Part shown: in pieces, positions 10,530 to 20,159 of the stretch | Numbering within the stretch: position 1 is the first letter of the stretch | How the letters are laid out: each line of letters starts with the position of its first letter | Source: Lampris incognitus | Taxonomy: Eukaryota; Chordata; Actinopteri; Lampriformes; Lampridae | DNA length: 64,000 nt | Direction of reading: 5' to 3' | NCBI RefSeq assembly: GCF_029633865.1 | Contig: NC_079217.1 | Span: forward strand, 31,748,090-31,812,089 | Program-made: the position numbers and the translations under genes | Notes under the pieces: generated by a model | The model's input: the letters and a program-made list of their open reading frames with translations, nothing else | Database searches by the model: none | What the model was told of the DNA's origin: nothing

Positions 10530-11630
10530 TAGGGCCCTACCAAATTCACGGCCGTGAAAATCGCGTCACGGACCGTGAAATCAGCCTCTTCCCGTGTAAT
10601 TGACCATTTGCCGTGAAATGCAGTGAAATGCAGAATTTAAGTGCGCAACCAGTTTGAGAAAATACTGTGCTGACATGATTGACATTTTGGATGCGCGAAT
10701 AAAAGCATTCACGTGTCTAAGACATTGATTGGTTAAATGAGCATCCGGGGTGGTCGCAATGATCATAGTTGTTACTAGCATAGTTTGAGTTAGCTGTCGC
10801 CAGCATGTTAGCTTAGGCCCTAACGTACTGAAGATGTCGAAATCTAAAGCCTCAAAAAACACGACTGCAGACGACAGAGTAATTGAGTTTGGAAAACATA
10901 TTTTACACGCTGATGGCGGGAAATTATTTTGTACGAGTTGTAATATCTCGTTAGATCACAGTCGACGAGCAACGATTCAGCGTCACTTGGAAAGTGAAAC
11001 AAAAAGAGGGCTGCCGAAAAAGAACCACAAGGTCGTTCGGAGACGAGTCAAACGAGAACATTACGCAAAGTAGATTTAAACAACCAGCGGCCGAATTCCT
11101 GAAAGCAGTGCGCATTTTTGACCCTGCACAAATACTTATTTTGACGGTGGATTTAAACTCACTCAGCACGGACATTCCTGGATTTGACAAAAACTGTAGG
11201 CTGGAATTGCCGAACTACAAACACATCGCACAAGAGGTGGACACAACTTTACCAGTGCTAGCTTTTTGGAAATCCTCCGAATCTAGGCTACCACATCTTG
11301 CTAAAGTAGCGTGGCGCTGTCTGTCAATCCCGACGAACTCTGTGGACGCGGAGAGGGCCGTGTCAAAACACGGACAAGTATTTTCATCGCAGAGACAGAG
11401 CATGAAGCCAAGCACCATCGCAGGATGCTCAGTGCTTACATTAAACCACCAGTACGGTTATGCTGTGTACAGTAGGCTGGGCTATTCAGGCCCTGTGTGA
11501 ATAAAAAGTGTAATTTAATAATTGCCGTGAAATGTCGCATTTTTCTTATAGATTCCGTGAAATCTGTGATTTTCGAGAAACTAGGTCCGTGAAATTGAGC
11601 GAAATGTACCGTGAATTTGGTAGGGCCCTA
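10530..11630 (+). mobile_element. hAT DNA transposon with 8-bp TSD
   Basis: Terminal inverted repeats TAGGGCCCTACCAAATTCAC (left) and GTGAATTTGGTAGGGCCCTA (right) match across at least 20 bases, and subterminal CCGTGAAAT blocks recur inside. The 8-base direct repeats TTTATGAG (10522-10529) and TTTATAAG (11631-11638) differ by one base and are the duplication expected for hAT. At 1.1 kb it is an internally deleted copy that keeps only the N- and C-terminal transposase parts. It sits inside the target-site repeat of LINE A, so it is the youngest layer here. Confidence 0.88.
10834..11500 (+). pseudogene. hAT transposase remnant: BED finger and dimerisation part
   Basis: Two overlapping frames. 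The first (10834-11073) begins MSKSKASKNTTADDR and has a BED-like finger, FCTSCN followed by IQRHLESE; the expected final zinc-binding His after the HLESET run is absent. The second (10994-11500) carries the hAT C-terminal dimerisation signature, LPVLAFWKSSESRLPHLAKV then PTNSVDAERAVSKHG. The catalytic core between them is missing, so it cannot act. It resembles hAT proteins of the ZBED/CGGBP1 group, from memory. Confidence 0.75.
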
Positions 11631-11638
11631 TTTATAAG

Positions 11639-11775
11639 GGTGGGGATACCTGCAGTTGGTTTAGACTGACGAGGTCACTTGGATGAGTGATGAAACGTAT
11701 AGATACGTTTCATCTGTCAATAACCGGTGTATCCAGATGAACTGATTCAACTTTCTTCGATACATCAAAAACAGT
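11639..11775 (+). mobile_element. Penelope-like element 3' region (right part)
   Basis: Continues the sequence broken at 9297: GGTGGGGATACCTGCAGTTGG, GAGGTCACTTGGATGAGTGA, ACGTTTCATCTGTCAATAAC, then CAGATGAACTGATTCAACTT and a CTTTCTTCGATA end. The same order occurs at 17936-18041. The two parts together are what is left of this PLE copy; no reverse transcriptase remains beside it. Confidence 0.6.
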
Positions 11776-12815
11776 TAAATATCCCACCCATCAGTTTAAA
11801 TATCCCACCCATTGGCCGACACCGTTGTGATTGATGCTATTGATGCTACATGTGGCTGAGGCCAATTAAATCAACAATAAGAAAGAGTTCCCTGATTGAA
11901 ATTACTCTGCCCATTTTTGCTTGATTGAGTTTTATATTTCAAAATTGCAAGAAAATTTTGCATACATTTTTTGTAGCAATACCATTCAAAAAATGATATC
12001 TTTACATTGACATGACATGATTTTATGAAGACTTTCAATTATATGAACCTAATGAGTTATTCAGTACAACCACATAGAATAACTCTGATTGCATCAAACA
12101 AACACAAAATATAATCTTTCACAACATTTATTCAAATTTGGCTTATCAAAATGAGCAAAATATATTTGAAACAGGAAACGAAATGCACGAAAGTTCAGAC
12201 ATAAATGTGCTTTTTTGTGCCTCATGTTATTATCCCTTTGCAATTTACAAACTTAATTCATCTTACAGTATTACTGACAAACCAGATTCACATTAGTTGA
12301 ATAGTGTTTGAGAAGTAGATATGTAAAGACAATGCTACTGGGGCTACGTGATTCTCCCGCAAGCTTCATGCAGTGCTTGGATAGCTCACACTGCTACTCT
12401 CCATACCCATTATGTGGTTTCTCTAAACTGAGCCTGAAAAAAATCCTGTCATTCCATATTACCCAATGAAAGGGTAGTGCCAAATCCATTTTTAGATCTG
12501 TTTGCTCTTTGCACTCATAAACCATTTAAGTACAACATTCCTGCAAAAAACAGTGCCCATTTAAACCTCACAAGACAGTTAATTGTGAGACATAGCCTCA
12601 AGTGCTGGATAAAAGCTTATTAATTAATTTTTGCGTGGAATTTAAGGCCTTTCTTTTCCTTTTCAGTTCTGAGTCTGTAATGCTTTTGTGTCAGTGGTGT
12701 ACTTTTAGTATTCAGCACATGGATTAATAGTGTATGTTTGGCTTGGTTTGAGTTGTTTAGTTTGATGATGGGGGGGGGGTGTTGCTCATCTGCAGTAATG
12801 GGAGTCAATTTGTTT
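11776..12815. other. No gene recognised
   Basis: AT-rich, apparently unique sequence with short open frames that resemble nothing known. A nine-base G run lies near 12770. Confidence 0.45.
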
Positions 12816-12824
12816 AGTGATCAT

Positions 12825-13182
12825 CCATCCATCCATCCATCCATCCATTATCCGAACTACTTATCCTGCTCTCAGGGTCGCAGGGATGCTGGAGGCTATC
12901 CCAGCAGTCATTGGGCGGCAGGCGGGGAGACACCAGGCCAGCACACACACAAAAACAAACACACACCTAGGGGCAATTTAGTATGGCTGATTCACCTGAC
13001 CTACGTCTTTGGACTGTGGGAGGAAACCGGAGCACAGTCAAGCAAACATAGGGAGAACATGCAAACGCCACACAGAGGATGATCTGGGATGAGCCCCAAG
13101 ATCGGACTACCCTGGGGCTCGAACCCAGAACCTTCTTGCTGTGAGGCAACCACCCTAACCACTGCACCACTGTGCTGCCCTA
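12825..13182 (-). mobile_element. tRNA-derived SINE with ATGG tail
   Basis: On the minus strand the head reads GGGCAGCACAGTGGTGCAG and then GGTTCTGGGTTCGAGCCCC, an A-box-like and a good B-box-like Pol III promoter pair as in a tRNA gene. The body includes the stretch around ACTGTGGGAGGAAACCGG (plus strand), common in fish SINEs, and the element ends in an (ATGG)n tail, seen as CATC repeats at 12822-12848. Possible duplication AGTGATCAT (12816-12824) and AGTCATCAT (13183-13191), one mismatch. Confidence 0.75.
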
Positions 13183-13191
13183 AGTCATCAT

Positions 13192-14457
13192 GTTATTGAG
13201 AATTCATATTCTCCAACCATCCTTTCCCCGAAATGAAAACAACAACCTGTTAAATGCTAAGCATTGTCTGTCACTGCAAAGGCAAGTATTACTCAAAGCA
13301 TATTTCCACCTGTGAAAAGATACATTAAAATTGCAGATGACTCCTAGAGATATGATTTGCATTTCATGCATTCATTCATTCATTCATTCATTTTATGACT
13401 TCATTGTTTCAAGACACTTTTGTTAGAGAAATTCTGAATTCAATGTTTGAAGTAGAAAAATACTTTTGTGTTTGTATTGCTCTTACGGATTGGTGCATCC
13501 AGTATTGAAGCCTTTGGGTGCGTGTGGATGTGTATTTCAATTGTAACTTATACACTAAGCTTGAATGAGGACGCCACTGTGGAAGCAGGCCAACGGGGTT
13601 TGTGGGGATTTTCCAGGCCTTGCCTTACAAACCAGATGCTTGTCAGCTAATTGCTGTGTTCTATCAACAACAGATACAATGGAGTCAGGCGTGTTTTGCA
13701 GTGCCCCAGTACGTGCATAAGTGCTGCAGTTCGCTTAGACTGAAATCATCCTTTTTGATCTAGCAAACAAAGATAGTTGGGGTACTACTACAACGTATAT
13801 TGTGGCCTAAATATTTGCAATATCATAGTTTTAGGTGCATTATGCTGCATTCTACCATAGCCAAGAATTACATAATGATAATAATAATAATATCAATAAT
13901 AATATAATCTTCTCAACATCCATACAGTCCAGAAGATTGTCCTACTCGGAACAGCCCACATATTAGGACAAGTACTGTCAATCAAGTGACATCTGCCCTA
14001 TAGTGCCTCAGGTCCATAGTTTGGACCCGGCTCTACAGGATGTAAAACAGGAAACACGAAAGAAATAAAAATTATAATAATAATAATAATAATAATAACT
14101 TTATTTAAATAGCACTTGCAATTGCATGATACTATTGCACGTATTTGATTCAGCGTCGGGTCCTTTTTTCAAACCATGCTGTTTTCTTTATCCTAATGTA
14201 ATGATCAAAAAAAGTACGTATTCTATGGAATTAAATCACTTATCAGCCTGGGGCCCTCAGAACTCAATGTAAATAAATAAGAGACATAACAACATAATAC
14301 ACTAACATAAGAATCTAAATTGCATACTTAACACCTATTTGGCCTTTTTTTACTCTAATTTATAAATTAACCATAATGATTTAATGATATAATGATTTAT
14401 ATGATAATTATTTACAATTGCATAAAAAAGTGTGTTAAGTCTAATTGGACAATGAAG

Positions 14458-14459
<2 letters not shown>
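13192..14459. other. No gene recognised; short ATTC and AAT repeats
   Basis: AT-rich sequence. A CATT repeat lies at 13368-13392 and AAT-type repeats near 13878-13903 and 14074-14099. No coding motif was seen. Confidence 0.5.

Positions 14460-14551
<92 letters not shown>
14460..14551 (+). repeat. (TG)n microsatellite
   Basis: An uninterrupted TG dinucleotide run of about 90 bases. Open frames across it (repeated Cys-Val or Thr-His) are artefacts of the repeat. Confidence 0.98.
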
Positions 14552-14552
<1 letters not shown>

Positions 14553-15091
14553 TGTGTGCCGCCCATGTCTTAAGACTGTCAAGGCCCACAGGGAGATCAG
14601 GTATATTGTTCTGCCCTCTCCTTTGCTCACAATTCAATTGGGAAAGGTCATATTAGCATGCTCCTGTCCTTTGCTGGTAAATCCACTATTCAAAGTACTT
14701 CAGCATGATTGAGCAGGTACCTAACTTGAAGAAAGTAATTACATGGAGGTGATAGGGCAGAGATTTAAATTAGAGTCCTTCTCATAGGCTTAAATTTCTC
14801 ATTGCCTCCCTTTCTCACAATTCTGCCAGGACACTATCAATGGCCTGTGTGCAATGTTAATTCTAATTTAATTTTTCAAAATGTTAGTTGACACCAGATT
14901 ATAGAATTTGCCTGAGAACAATGAGTTGGGGATTTACAAACCTTTGCAATTGTTCCTATTACAGGATTACAACCTGCCTTCTGTTGCAGCTATAGTTACA
15001 CATTATATCACAGTCCATTTGCACTCACAGCTTGCCCCCCCCCCCATACTACTGTTACGCTATTTATATCCATATGTATATCATATTTATT
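14552..15091. other. No gene recognised
   Basis: AT-rich sequence with short open frames and a C run at 15036-15045. Nothing recognisable. Confidence 0.45.
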
Positions 15092-15368
15092 TGTAGTGAA
15101 TTCGCAGGGGGGGGGGGGCGCAGGAACGCGAAACCGTATGACATCGCTAACCGCTCGACTAAAGGATCCGACCCGTTAGTCAAAGGCTACCGAACCTATG
15201 CATCCGTGATCATTACATTGCCCCCTTCCTTCGGGATTTCCCGCGAATCGCCACAGCCAGGACGCGAACCTTGGGCTCCTGTACCGCGAGCGACTACGTT
15301 AACCACTCGATTAAAGGGTCCGACCCGTTAGCTAAGGGCTAACGTGTCTACTTATCCATGCACGTTAC
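15092..15368 (-). mobile_element. Solo LTR with two tRNA-like modules, reverse orientation
   Basis: Read on the minus strand from 15368 it starts GTAACGTGCATGGATAAG and ends CGAATTCACTACA at 15092, so with an initial T it would be a TG...CA long terminal repeat. It consists of two related units (15218-15368 and 15092-15217), joined at GGGGGCAA/TGTAATG. Each unit has an A-box-like TAATCGAGTGG or TAGTCGAGCGG; the first also has a B-box-like GGTTCGCGTCC. It is the same sequence as the forward LTR at 15536-17165 and lies head to head with the next copy. Confidence 0.55.
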
Positions 15369-15535
15369 GCACGGATAAATCGGCTCGCTAGCCGGTTGGA
15401 GCCTTTGGTCGAGCGGTTAACGATGTCTCCCGCGGTGCGGGAGGTACTGGTTCGCTACATTGGTGTCAGAAGTGGGATGGTGAGATCGTGAAGGACCGTG
15501 AGGCCGTCGGAAGAGTTTCCCAAAGGAGAGGGTAG
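15369..15535 (+). mobile_element. Truncated 5' LTR, primer-binding site, polypurine tract
   Basis: The LTR piece at 15369-15459 (GCACGGATAAATCGGCTCGC to TTCGCTACA) is followed one base later by TGGTGTCAGAAGTGGGAT (15461-15478), a typical tRNA primer-binding site just after an LTR. Only 57 bases further, CAAAGGAGAGGGTAG (15521-15535) forms a polypurine tract directly before the next LTR start, TGTAAC. The internal region is therefore just 76 bases and has no coding capacity, as in terminal-repeat retrotransposons in miniature (TRIMs). Confidence 0.55.
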
Positions 15536-15679
15536 TGTAACATGCATGGGTAGTTAGACACGTTAGCCCTTGGCTAACGAGTCGGTTGGTTAAGGTTGTC
15601 GCCCGCGGTGCACGATCCCCAACTTCGCGTCATCGCTGTGGCGAGCACGCGAATTGGGACGCGAATCCCGAAGTAGAGG

Positions 15680-16999
15680 CAGGGACGTGCGCTCAGGGGA
15701 GGCAACCGCACGTTATCATGAAAAGAAAAAACAAATGATGATAAAATAAATATTAATATTTGTCTACTGATCTGTGCTATAGATGTAATTTATGGACAAT
15801 TCCAATAATTTAAATCATTTTTATTATCAAAATAGCTGAATTTGCATATTTCCTGTTCAATTAGAGGGGAGATACGCGAGTTGAGGCAGTGAGGCGTGGA
15901 GCCTCACCTCGGATTGCGCAATCCCTCACAAACTGGGTTGAGCGCATGCCTTTTGCTTTCTCACCGTTTGTCACCAATGTAATGTTTGTAGGCACTTTTA
16001 TTATATGTCCTCACTTTCCTTAAAATAGATAATGTATGTCAGGTATGTGTATAACATATTTAGTCTTGCTGATCTTACATAAAACCGCACTGAAAAAGCA
16101 TGAGATGAGGCAGCCAGTACCTCTGCCTCACTGAAGGGGGCGTATGCGTGAGCCCACGGGTTTACAGGATGCTTTCTACTTCTGCTGTTGCTCTTTAACG
16201 CAGAGTCAAGTTCACTACAGCGGTTCGTTTATTTTGAAAAAAAATTCTGACTGCTAAAATGGTAGATTCTATATCTAAGCTCAGCTCAAAAGTTTCTCAA
16301 AACTGGACTTTCAGTGAAAAAGCGAAGTGATAAATGATGGAGGACCAATGCCGCCGGAGCAGCTAAAAGGTTTGCGTCAAACAACGGGACAGAAGATAAC
16401 TCGCTCTTTTCAAACGGAGTGGTGGTACACCCGAAAAGACTGGCTGTGTGCCTGTGCTACAAGAAACCGCCTTTTCTGCTTTCCCTGTCTTTTGTCCTCA
16501 ACATGCGATAATGTCTGGACTAACACAGGATTTTGTGACTTGAAAAATCTACCAAGAAGCCTCAGCAAACATGAAAGATCAACTACTCATGTTCAAAACC
16601 AAATTGCTTTGAAAACTTTTGGATCTTCAAGAATAGATTTGGCTTTGGATGAACAACGGAGACTAAATATTTCCGTCCACAATGCTAAGGTAAAGGAAAA
16701 CCGAGAGATTTTAAAAGACCTCATTAATGGAACAACCTGCTTCCTAGCCAAACAGGAATTGGCATTTCGTGGTAACGATGAGAGTGCAAGCTCTGCTAAT
16801 CGTGGCAACTATGTAGAACTATTACATGCTTTTGCTGAGAAAGATGAAAGGTTAGCTAGACATTTGGAGACATCCACTGTGTTTTCTGGCTGCCAAATGA
16901 ATAGTGAATTGAAGCTACTATATTGGGTTCATATATTTGTAAATCTGACTCTGAAAAAGTCAGTGCCTCACCAGCCACAAACCTCACCGCACGTCACTG
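15680..16999 (+). mobile_element. hAT DNA transposon, internally deleted, perfect 8-bp TSD
   Basis: The left end CAGGGACGTGCGCTCAGG and the reverse complement of the right end, CAGTGACGTGCGGTGAGG, form a terminal inverted repeat with three mismatches. The perfect 8-base duplication AGTAGAGG flanks it at 15672-15679 and 17000-17007. At 1.32 kb it keeps only the N-terminal transposase part. It interrupts the LTR next to that element's polypurine-like stretch. Confidence 0.9.
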
Positions 17000-17004
17000 A
17001 GTAG
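16327..17004 (+). pseudogene. hAT transposase N-terminal part (TTF-type finger)
   Basis: The open frame has the features of a TTF-type zinc finger hAT transposase (ZMYM1-like group): SFQTEWWYTRKDWLCAC, FCFPCLL, FCDLKNLPRSLSKHERSTTH, then LAKQELAFRGNDESASSANR, the usual start of the DUF4371 region. Coding resemblance ends near LKLLYWVHIF. The last residues are read from the terminal inverted repeat, and the stop falls in the duplicated target site. The RNase-H-like catalytic core is deleted. Similar N-terminal sequence upstream (MVDSISKLSSKVSQNW at 16259) is cut off by a stop at 16329. Confidence 0.8.
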
Positions 17005-17209
17005 AGGGATAGTGTAACGTGCACGGATAAATAGGCTCGCTAGCCCCCTGGCTAACGGGTCGGACCCTTTAGTCGAGCGGTTAGCGATGTCTCCTGCGGT
17101 GCGGGAGATACGGGCCCGCATCCCGGCTGCGGCGGTTCCTGCCGTTGCCCCCCGAATTCGCTACAGTATTATTGCAATAATGTCTTTATGCATGCTCAAT
17201 AACCCAGGT

Positions 17210-17282
17210 AAGAAAATCACAGAAAGTTGAATCAGTTCATCTGGACACATCATTTATTGAGAAAAACGGTTCATCACTTAAC
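17210..17282 (-). mobile_element. Penelope-like 3' region, outer part beyond the MITE
   Basis: Plus-strand motifs AGTTGAATCAGTTCATCTGG and CATCATTTATTGAGAAAAAC, then TTCATCACTTAA, match the PLE terminal sequence elsewhere in the window. It continues at 17558 after a MITE. Confidence 0.6.
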
Positions 17283-17557
17283 CCTTTTCCACTACATGGT
17301 ACTGGCTCAACTCGACTCGACTCGCTTCTTGTCGTTTTCCATTACCATGACCAATCAGAGGTCTGCACTGATTTTGGTACCCGCTCCAGTTTGTTTGTTT
17401 GTTTGTTTATTTGTTTATTATTCATTTATTTATTTGGGAACCTCGACAAAGGGGGTACCAGAGAAGTGGTAACAGTTACCAAAATGCCGGTGCTTTCCAG
17501 TAATGGAAAACGAAAAAAGGGCGAGTCGAGTTGAGCCGGTACCACGTAGTGGAAAAG
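17283..17557. mobile_element. MITE with about 40-base terminal inverted repeats
   Basis: The left end CCTTTTCCACTACATGGTAC and the reverse complement of the right end, CCTTTTCCACTACGTGGTAC, are followed on both sides by GGCTCAACTCGACTCG. No transposase is encoded. The interior includes GTTT repeats at 17391-17430. It interrupts PLE 3' sequence. This terminal sequence is, from memory, a common vertebrate non-autonomous DNA transposon; I did not settle its superfamily. Confidence 0.8.
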
Positions 17558-18291
17558 GTGACCTCTTCAGTCTAAACTGACTGCAGGTATCCCCTCCCTT
17601 ATGAACAATACAGTGGCATAATGACCGAAAACAACGATCAGTTTCATATGCAAATATGGGCGTGACAATTAACTAGATTTCCAAAGGTCATGTGTACTAT
17701 TCACAGAGGATTGGGGAATAGTTGCAATCACAGCGTTGTAAGATGGTGACAGATGTACTCTTACCCCCCCCCCTTGCTTCAGTGATGGTCGTTCCCTCTT
17801 AACATAGATGATCACAAGGTTCATCACAACGTCATTTAGATGCGTGATGAAACATGTCTCTCAATGAACATTGTGTCAAGATGAACTGATTCAACTTTCT
17901 TTCTTTACTGATCAGCATGCATTGTATCTAAGGGTGGGGATACCTGCAGTTAGTTTAAATTGAAGAGGTCACTTAGATGAGTGATGAAACATATCTGTCA
18001 CTAAACGCTGTAGGATCCAGATGAACTGACTCAACTTTCTTTGATACGTGGACTGAAGACACAGCTTCAGAAGCAGACGCACTTGGTCAGTGTTAAGGGT
18101 GGTCCTATTTTTAAGGGTGGGGTCATCTTGTAATTTCATACACACCACCTCCACTGCTTCATCAACAGGAATGCACATGAAGAGAGACTTAACATCATAA
18201 GAGACAATTGTTTCATCTTCCCTCCATTATGACATCCCTCACCTTATCCACAAAATCCTTAGTGTTCTGAATGTGATGTCCATTACTGCCT

Positions 18292-18545
18292 ACCAATGGG
18301 TTAAGAATAGATGCCATAAGCGTAGAGATGTTATAGGTCACTGAGTTAATCATACTAACAGTAGCCCGTAATTGGGGCAGGCTAGGCTAACTGCTAGCCG
18401 ATGCAGACCAGCAGTTCCGGAACCGCCGTTCTGCATGGGCTAGCAGTTAGCCTAGCCTGCCCCGATTACAGCCTACTGGTAGTATGATTAACGCAGTAAC
18501 CTATAACATCTCTATGTTTCTGGCATCTATTCATAACCCATTGGT
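18292..18545. repeat. 254-bp near-perfect palindrome
   Basis: The sequence reads almost the same on both strands about a centre between 18418 and 18419 (TTCCGGAA at 18415-18422). The outer 65 or so bases of each arm are PLE reverse transcriptase sequence (MINSVTYNIS reads outward on both strands); the inner 60 are not PLE and include AGGCTAGGCTAACTGCTAGC. Only a small number of mismatches are visible. Confidence 0.9.
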
Positions 18546-18738
18546 TCCCTTGGACAGTGATTTTTTTTTTAGTTTGGATATATTTGTTAGTTTGAATGTG
18601 TGTGTTCTTGTAGTTCTTGAATGTGTTTTTGTCTGTAGGCTATGTTGCACTGCTGTGGGCTGGGGAAACGGCATTTTGTTTCATTTCATGTGCGCAAGTA
18701 CATGTGGTGAAATGACAAATAAAGTGTTCATGATTCCT
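18546..18738 (+). mobile_element. Foreign insert in the PLE, with AATAAA end
   Basis: This segment interrupts the PLE between the codons for PL and the IVS-MINS region. It contains a T run at 18560-18570 and ends GTGGTGAAATGACAAATAAA with GTGTTCATGATTCC after it, resembling the 3' end of a transcribed fish repeat. Its family is not identified. Confidence 0.45.
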
Positions 18739-19060
18739 AATGGCACATCCTGTTTATGTATCTGAGGTAACCCATACAGACTAGATGTAGCTTCCCCTGG
18801 GTATAATCTGTCTTACAAAATTCTGTCAGTAGCATTGTACTGTTCTAATAGCTTCAGACAATCTATCACCTTTTCTTGTAACCACTGCCTGGATCTCGTT
18901 TCAGGGGCTCATAAGTATTCATGTCACTAAGTAACGTCATAACTTTCTCATGACAGTCTGTCTGCTTTAATACAACAGTGCATCTGCCTTTGTCTTCTGG
19001 AAGGATTATGAAGTTATTGTCCTTACTGAGAGTCATGAGAGCTTTCCTCTACTGATGTAG

Positions 19061-20159
19061 GACGGCGGCACCTTCGCATTGCTGAGGCCATTGTTATTGC
19101 AATAATAGTCTCCAATTCATCACATTTTCCTCTAAGATTTTAACGAGCTAACATGCAGATTATGCTATGCATATTGCATTTTTAATCATACTCATTTTGT
19201 TTCTTCTATTTTTTATGTCTTTCTAACAAGGGGCTAGATATGCAAAATCAAAACTGGTCTGAAAGCTGAACATCCTGACCTTCAACCCTGTCAGCTACAG
19301 TACAGAAAAACGGTTTTGTCTGGTGGTGGCATGACCCCCAAATGCCTCTCTGTAGATAACACTAATGTTCCTTGTAGAATACAAAATCTGTGATTTAGGG
19401 TGGCTCACATGGCCTGAGTCAGCTTTCCTGCATACATTTCAGAAGCAAACATTGGTGTTAGATGCAGAGCCTGCTGTTACACTTGCAACTCACTCAGTTC
19501 TTTTGAATGGTACTGGGTGCCTGAGATTTCAAAATCTTTCTGCTTTGAGGACTGCAATACAATTTATAAAAAACAGTTTTCCCATAGAAAAGAACTAAGC
19601 TGAACACCAAGGCGGCACTAGGGCATCAGGTAAGGGGAAGCTAAATTTCCATGGATTTTCATTTAAAAAAATAAAATAAAAATCGCTTAACCCAACAGCT
19701 AGACTGGAACTTACAAACAAGAAGGTCCTCCCCTTGCTAAAATATGACTCAATGAACTTTATTCAGCTGTGAGCATTTGACTCAAAATTACAATCAAATT
19801 TCCTATTAGGCCTAAACATTATTATCACTGGTGTCATCAGACTGAGATGGCACAGCAGAATAATTACATTAGTTCTTCATCCATATTAACATTAATTTAT
19901 ACCGAGGTCAATTTTCCTTTACCAGTTAGAGATGTTTGTTTGTTTGTTTTTTTATTGTTTAAGAGGATCACAGTCATCTGAGAATGAAAAGAGTGTTTGC
20001 GTGCACTATTAGAGGATCTCAAACCCTTATTTATCATAACATAACCTTTTTTTTTTATTTTACCAACACATTAGAAACATAATTCATAGCATGTTGAAAA
20101 TAGAAAAAATAATCATAGCTTTTTCCACCTCAATCACAAGGGTATTACAAGTATTTAGC
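19061..20159. other. No gene recognised
   Basis: AT-rich sequence. The open frame at 19365-19598 resembles no known protein. No repeat family is recognised with confidence. Confidence 0.45.

Larger units (their letters stand above)
15536..17165 (+). mobile_element. 3' LTR with two tRNA-like modules, split by a hAT
   Basis: Without the hAT and one TSD copy, this LTR is 302 bases: unit one 15536-15679 plus 17008-17012, unit two 17013-17165. It starts TGTAACATGCATGG and ends CGAATTCGCTACA. Each unit starts TGTAAC. Unit two has TAGTCGAGCGG (A-box-like), a stem CTCCTGCGGTGCGGGAG where a tRNA anticodon arm would be, and GGGCCCGCATCCC in the B-box position. Unit one ends in CCCGAAGTAGAGGGATAG, which resembles the polypurine tract before 15536, so the LTR looks internally duplicated. 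Confidence 0.55.
17558..19060 (-). mobile_element. Penelope-like element (RT plus 3' region), interrupted
   Basis: On the minus strand, 18740-19060 encodes NNFIILPEDKGRCTVVLKQT, EKVMTLLSDMNTYEPLKRDP and, after a frameshift, YPGEATSSLYGLPQIHK: the N-terminal half of Penelope-type reverse transcriptase. The reading resumes at 18260-18355 with MINSVTYNIS and NTKDFVDKVRDVIMEG, then 18050-18178 with CIPVDEAVEVVCMKLQDDPT. Frameshifts and stops break it. The 3' non-coding region (17558-18045) has the terminal motifs seen at 8.7-9.3 kb. The stretch between YGLP and MINSV holds an insertion and a palindrome. PLEs are retroelements distinct from LINEs and LTR elements. Confidence 0.8.

Noticed and set aside
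10834-11500. Domesticated hAT-derived host gene
   Set aside because: It has a frameshift, a missing zinc ligand and no catalytic core, and sits between transposon ends with a target duplication.
12822-12848. CRISPR-like or satellite array (CATC repeats)
   Set aside because: It is the simple tail of a SINE; there are no spacers.
12825-13182. Functional tRNA gene at the SINE head (also at 23800-23888, 46880-46950 and 55590-55655)
   Set aside because: Only promoter boxes are tRNA-like; the cloverleaf is degenerate and continues into SINE body.
14392-14712. Open frames rich in Cys-Val or Thr-His across TG repeats (also at 47991-48260 and 50785-51178)
   Set aside because: They are translations of dinucleotide repeats.
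15361-15459. Functional tRNA gene
   Set aside because: There is an A-box-like part and an anticodon-like stem, but no paired acceptor stem, and the piece is part of an LTR.
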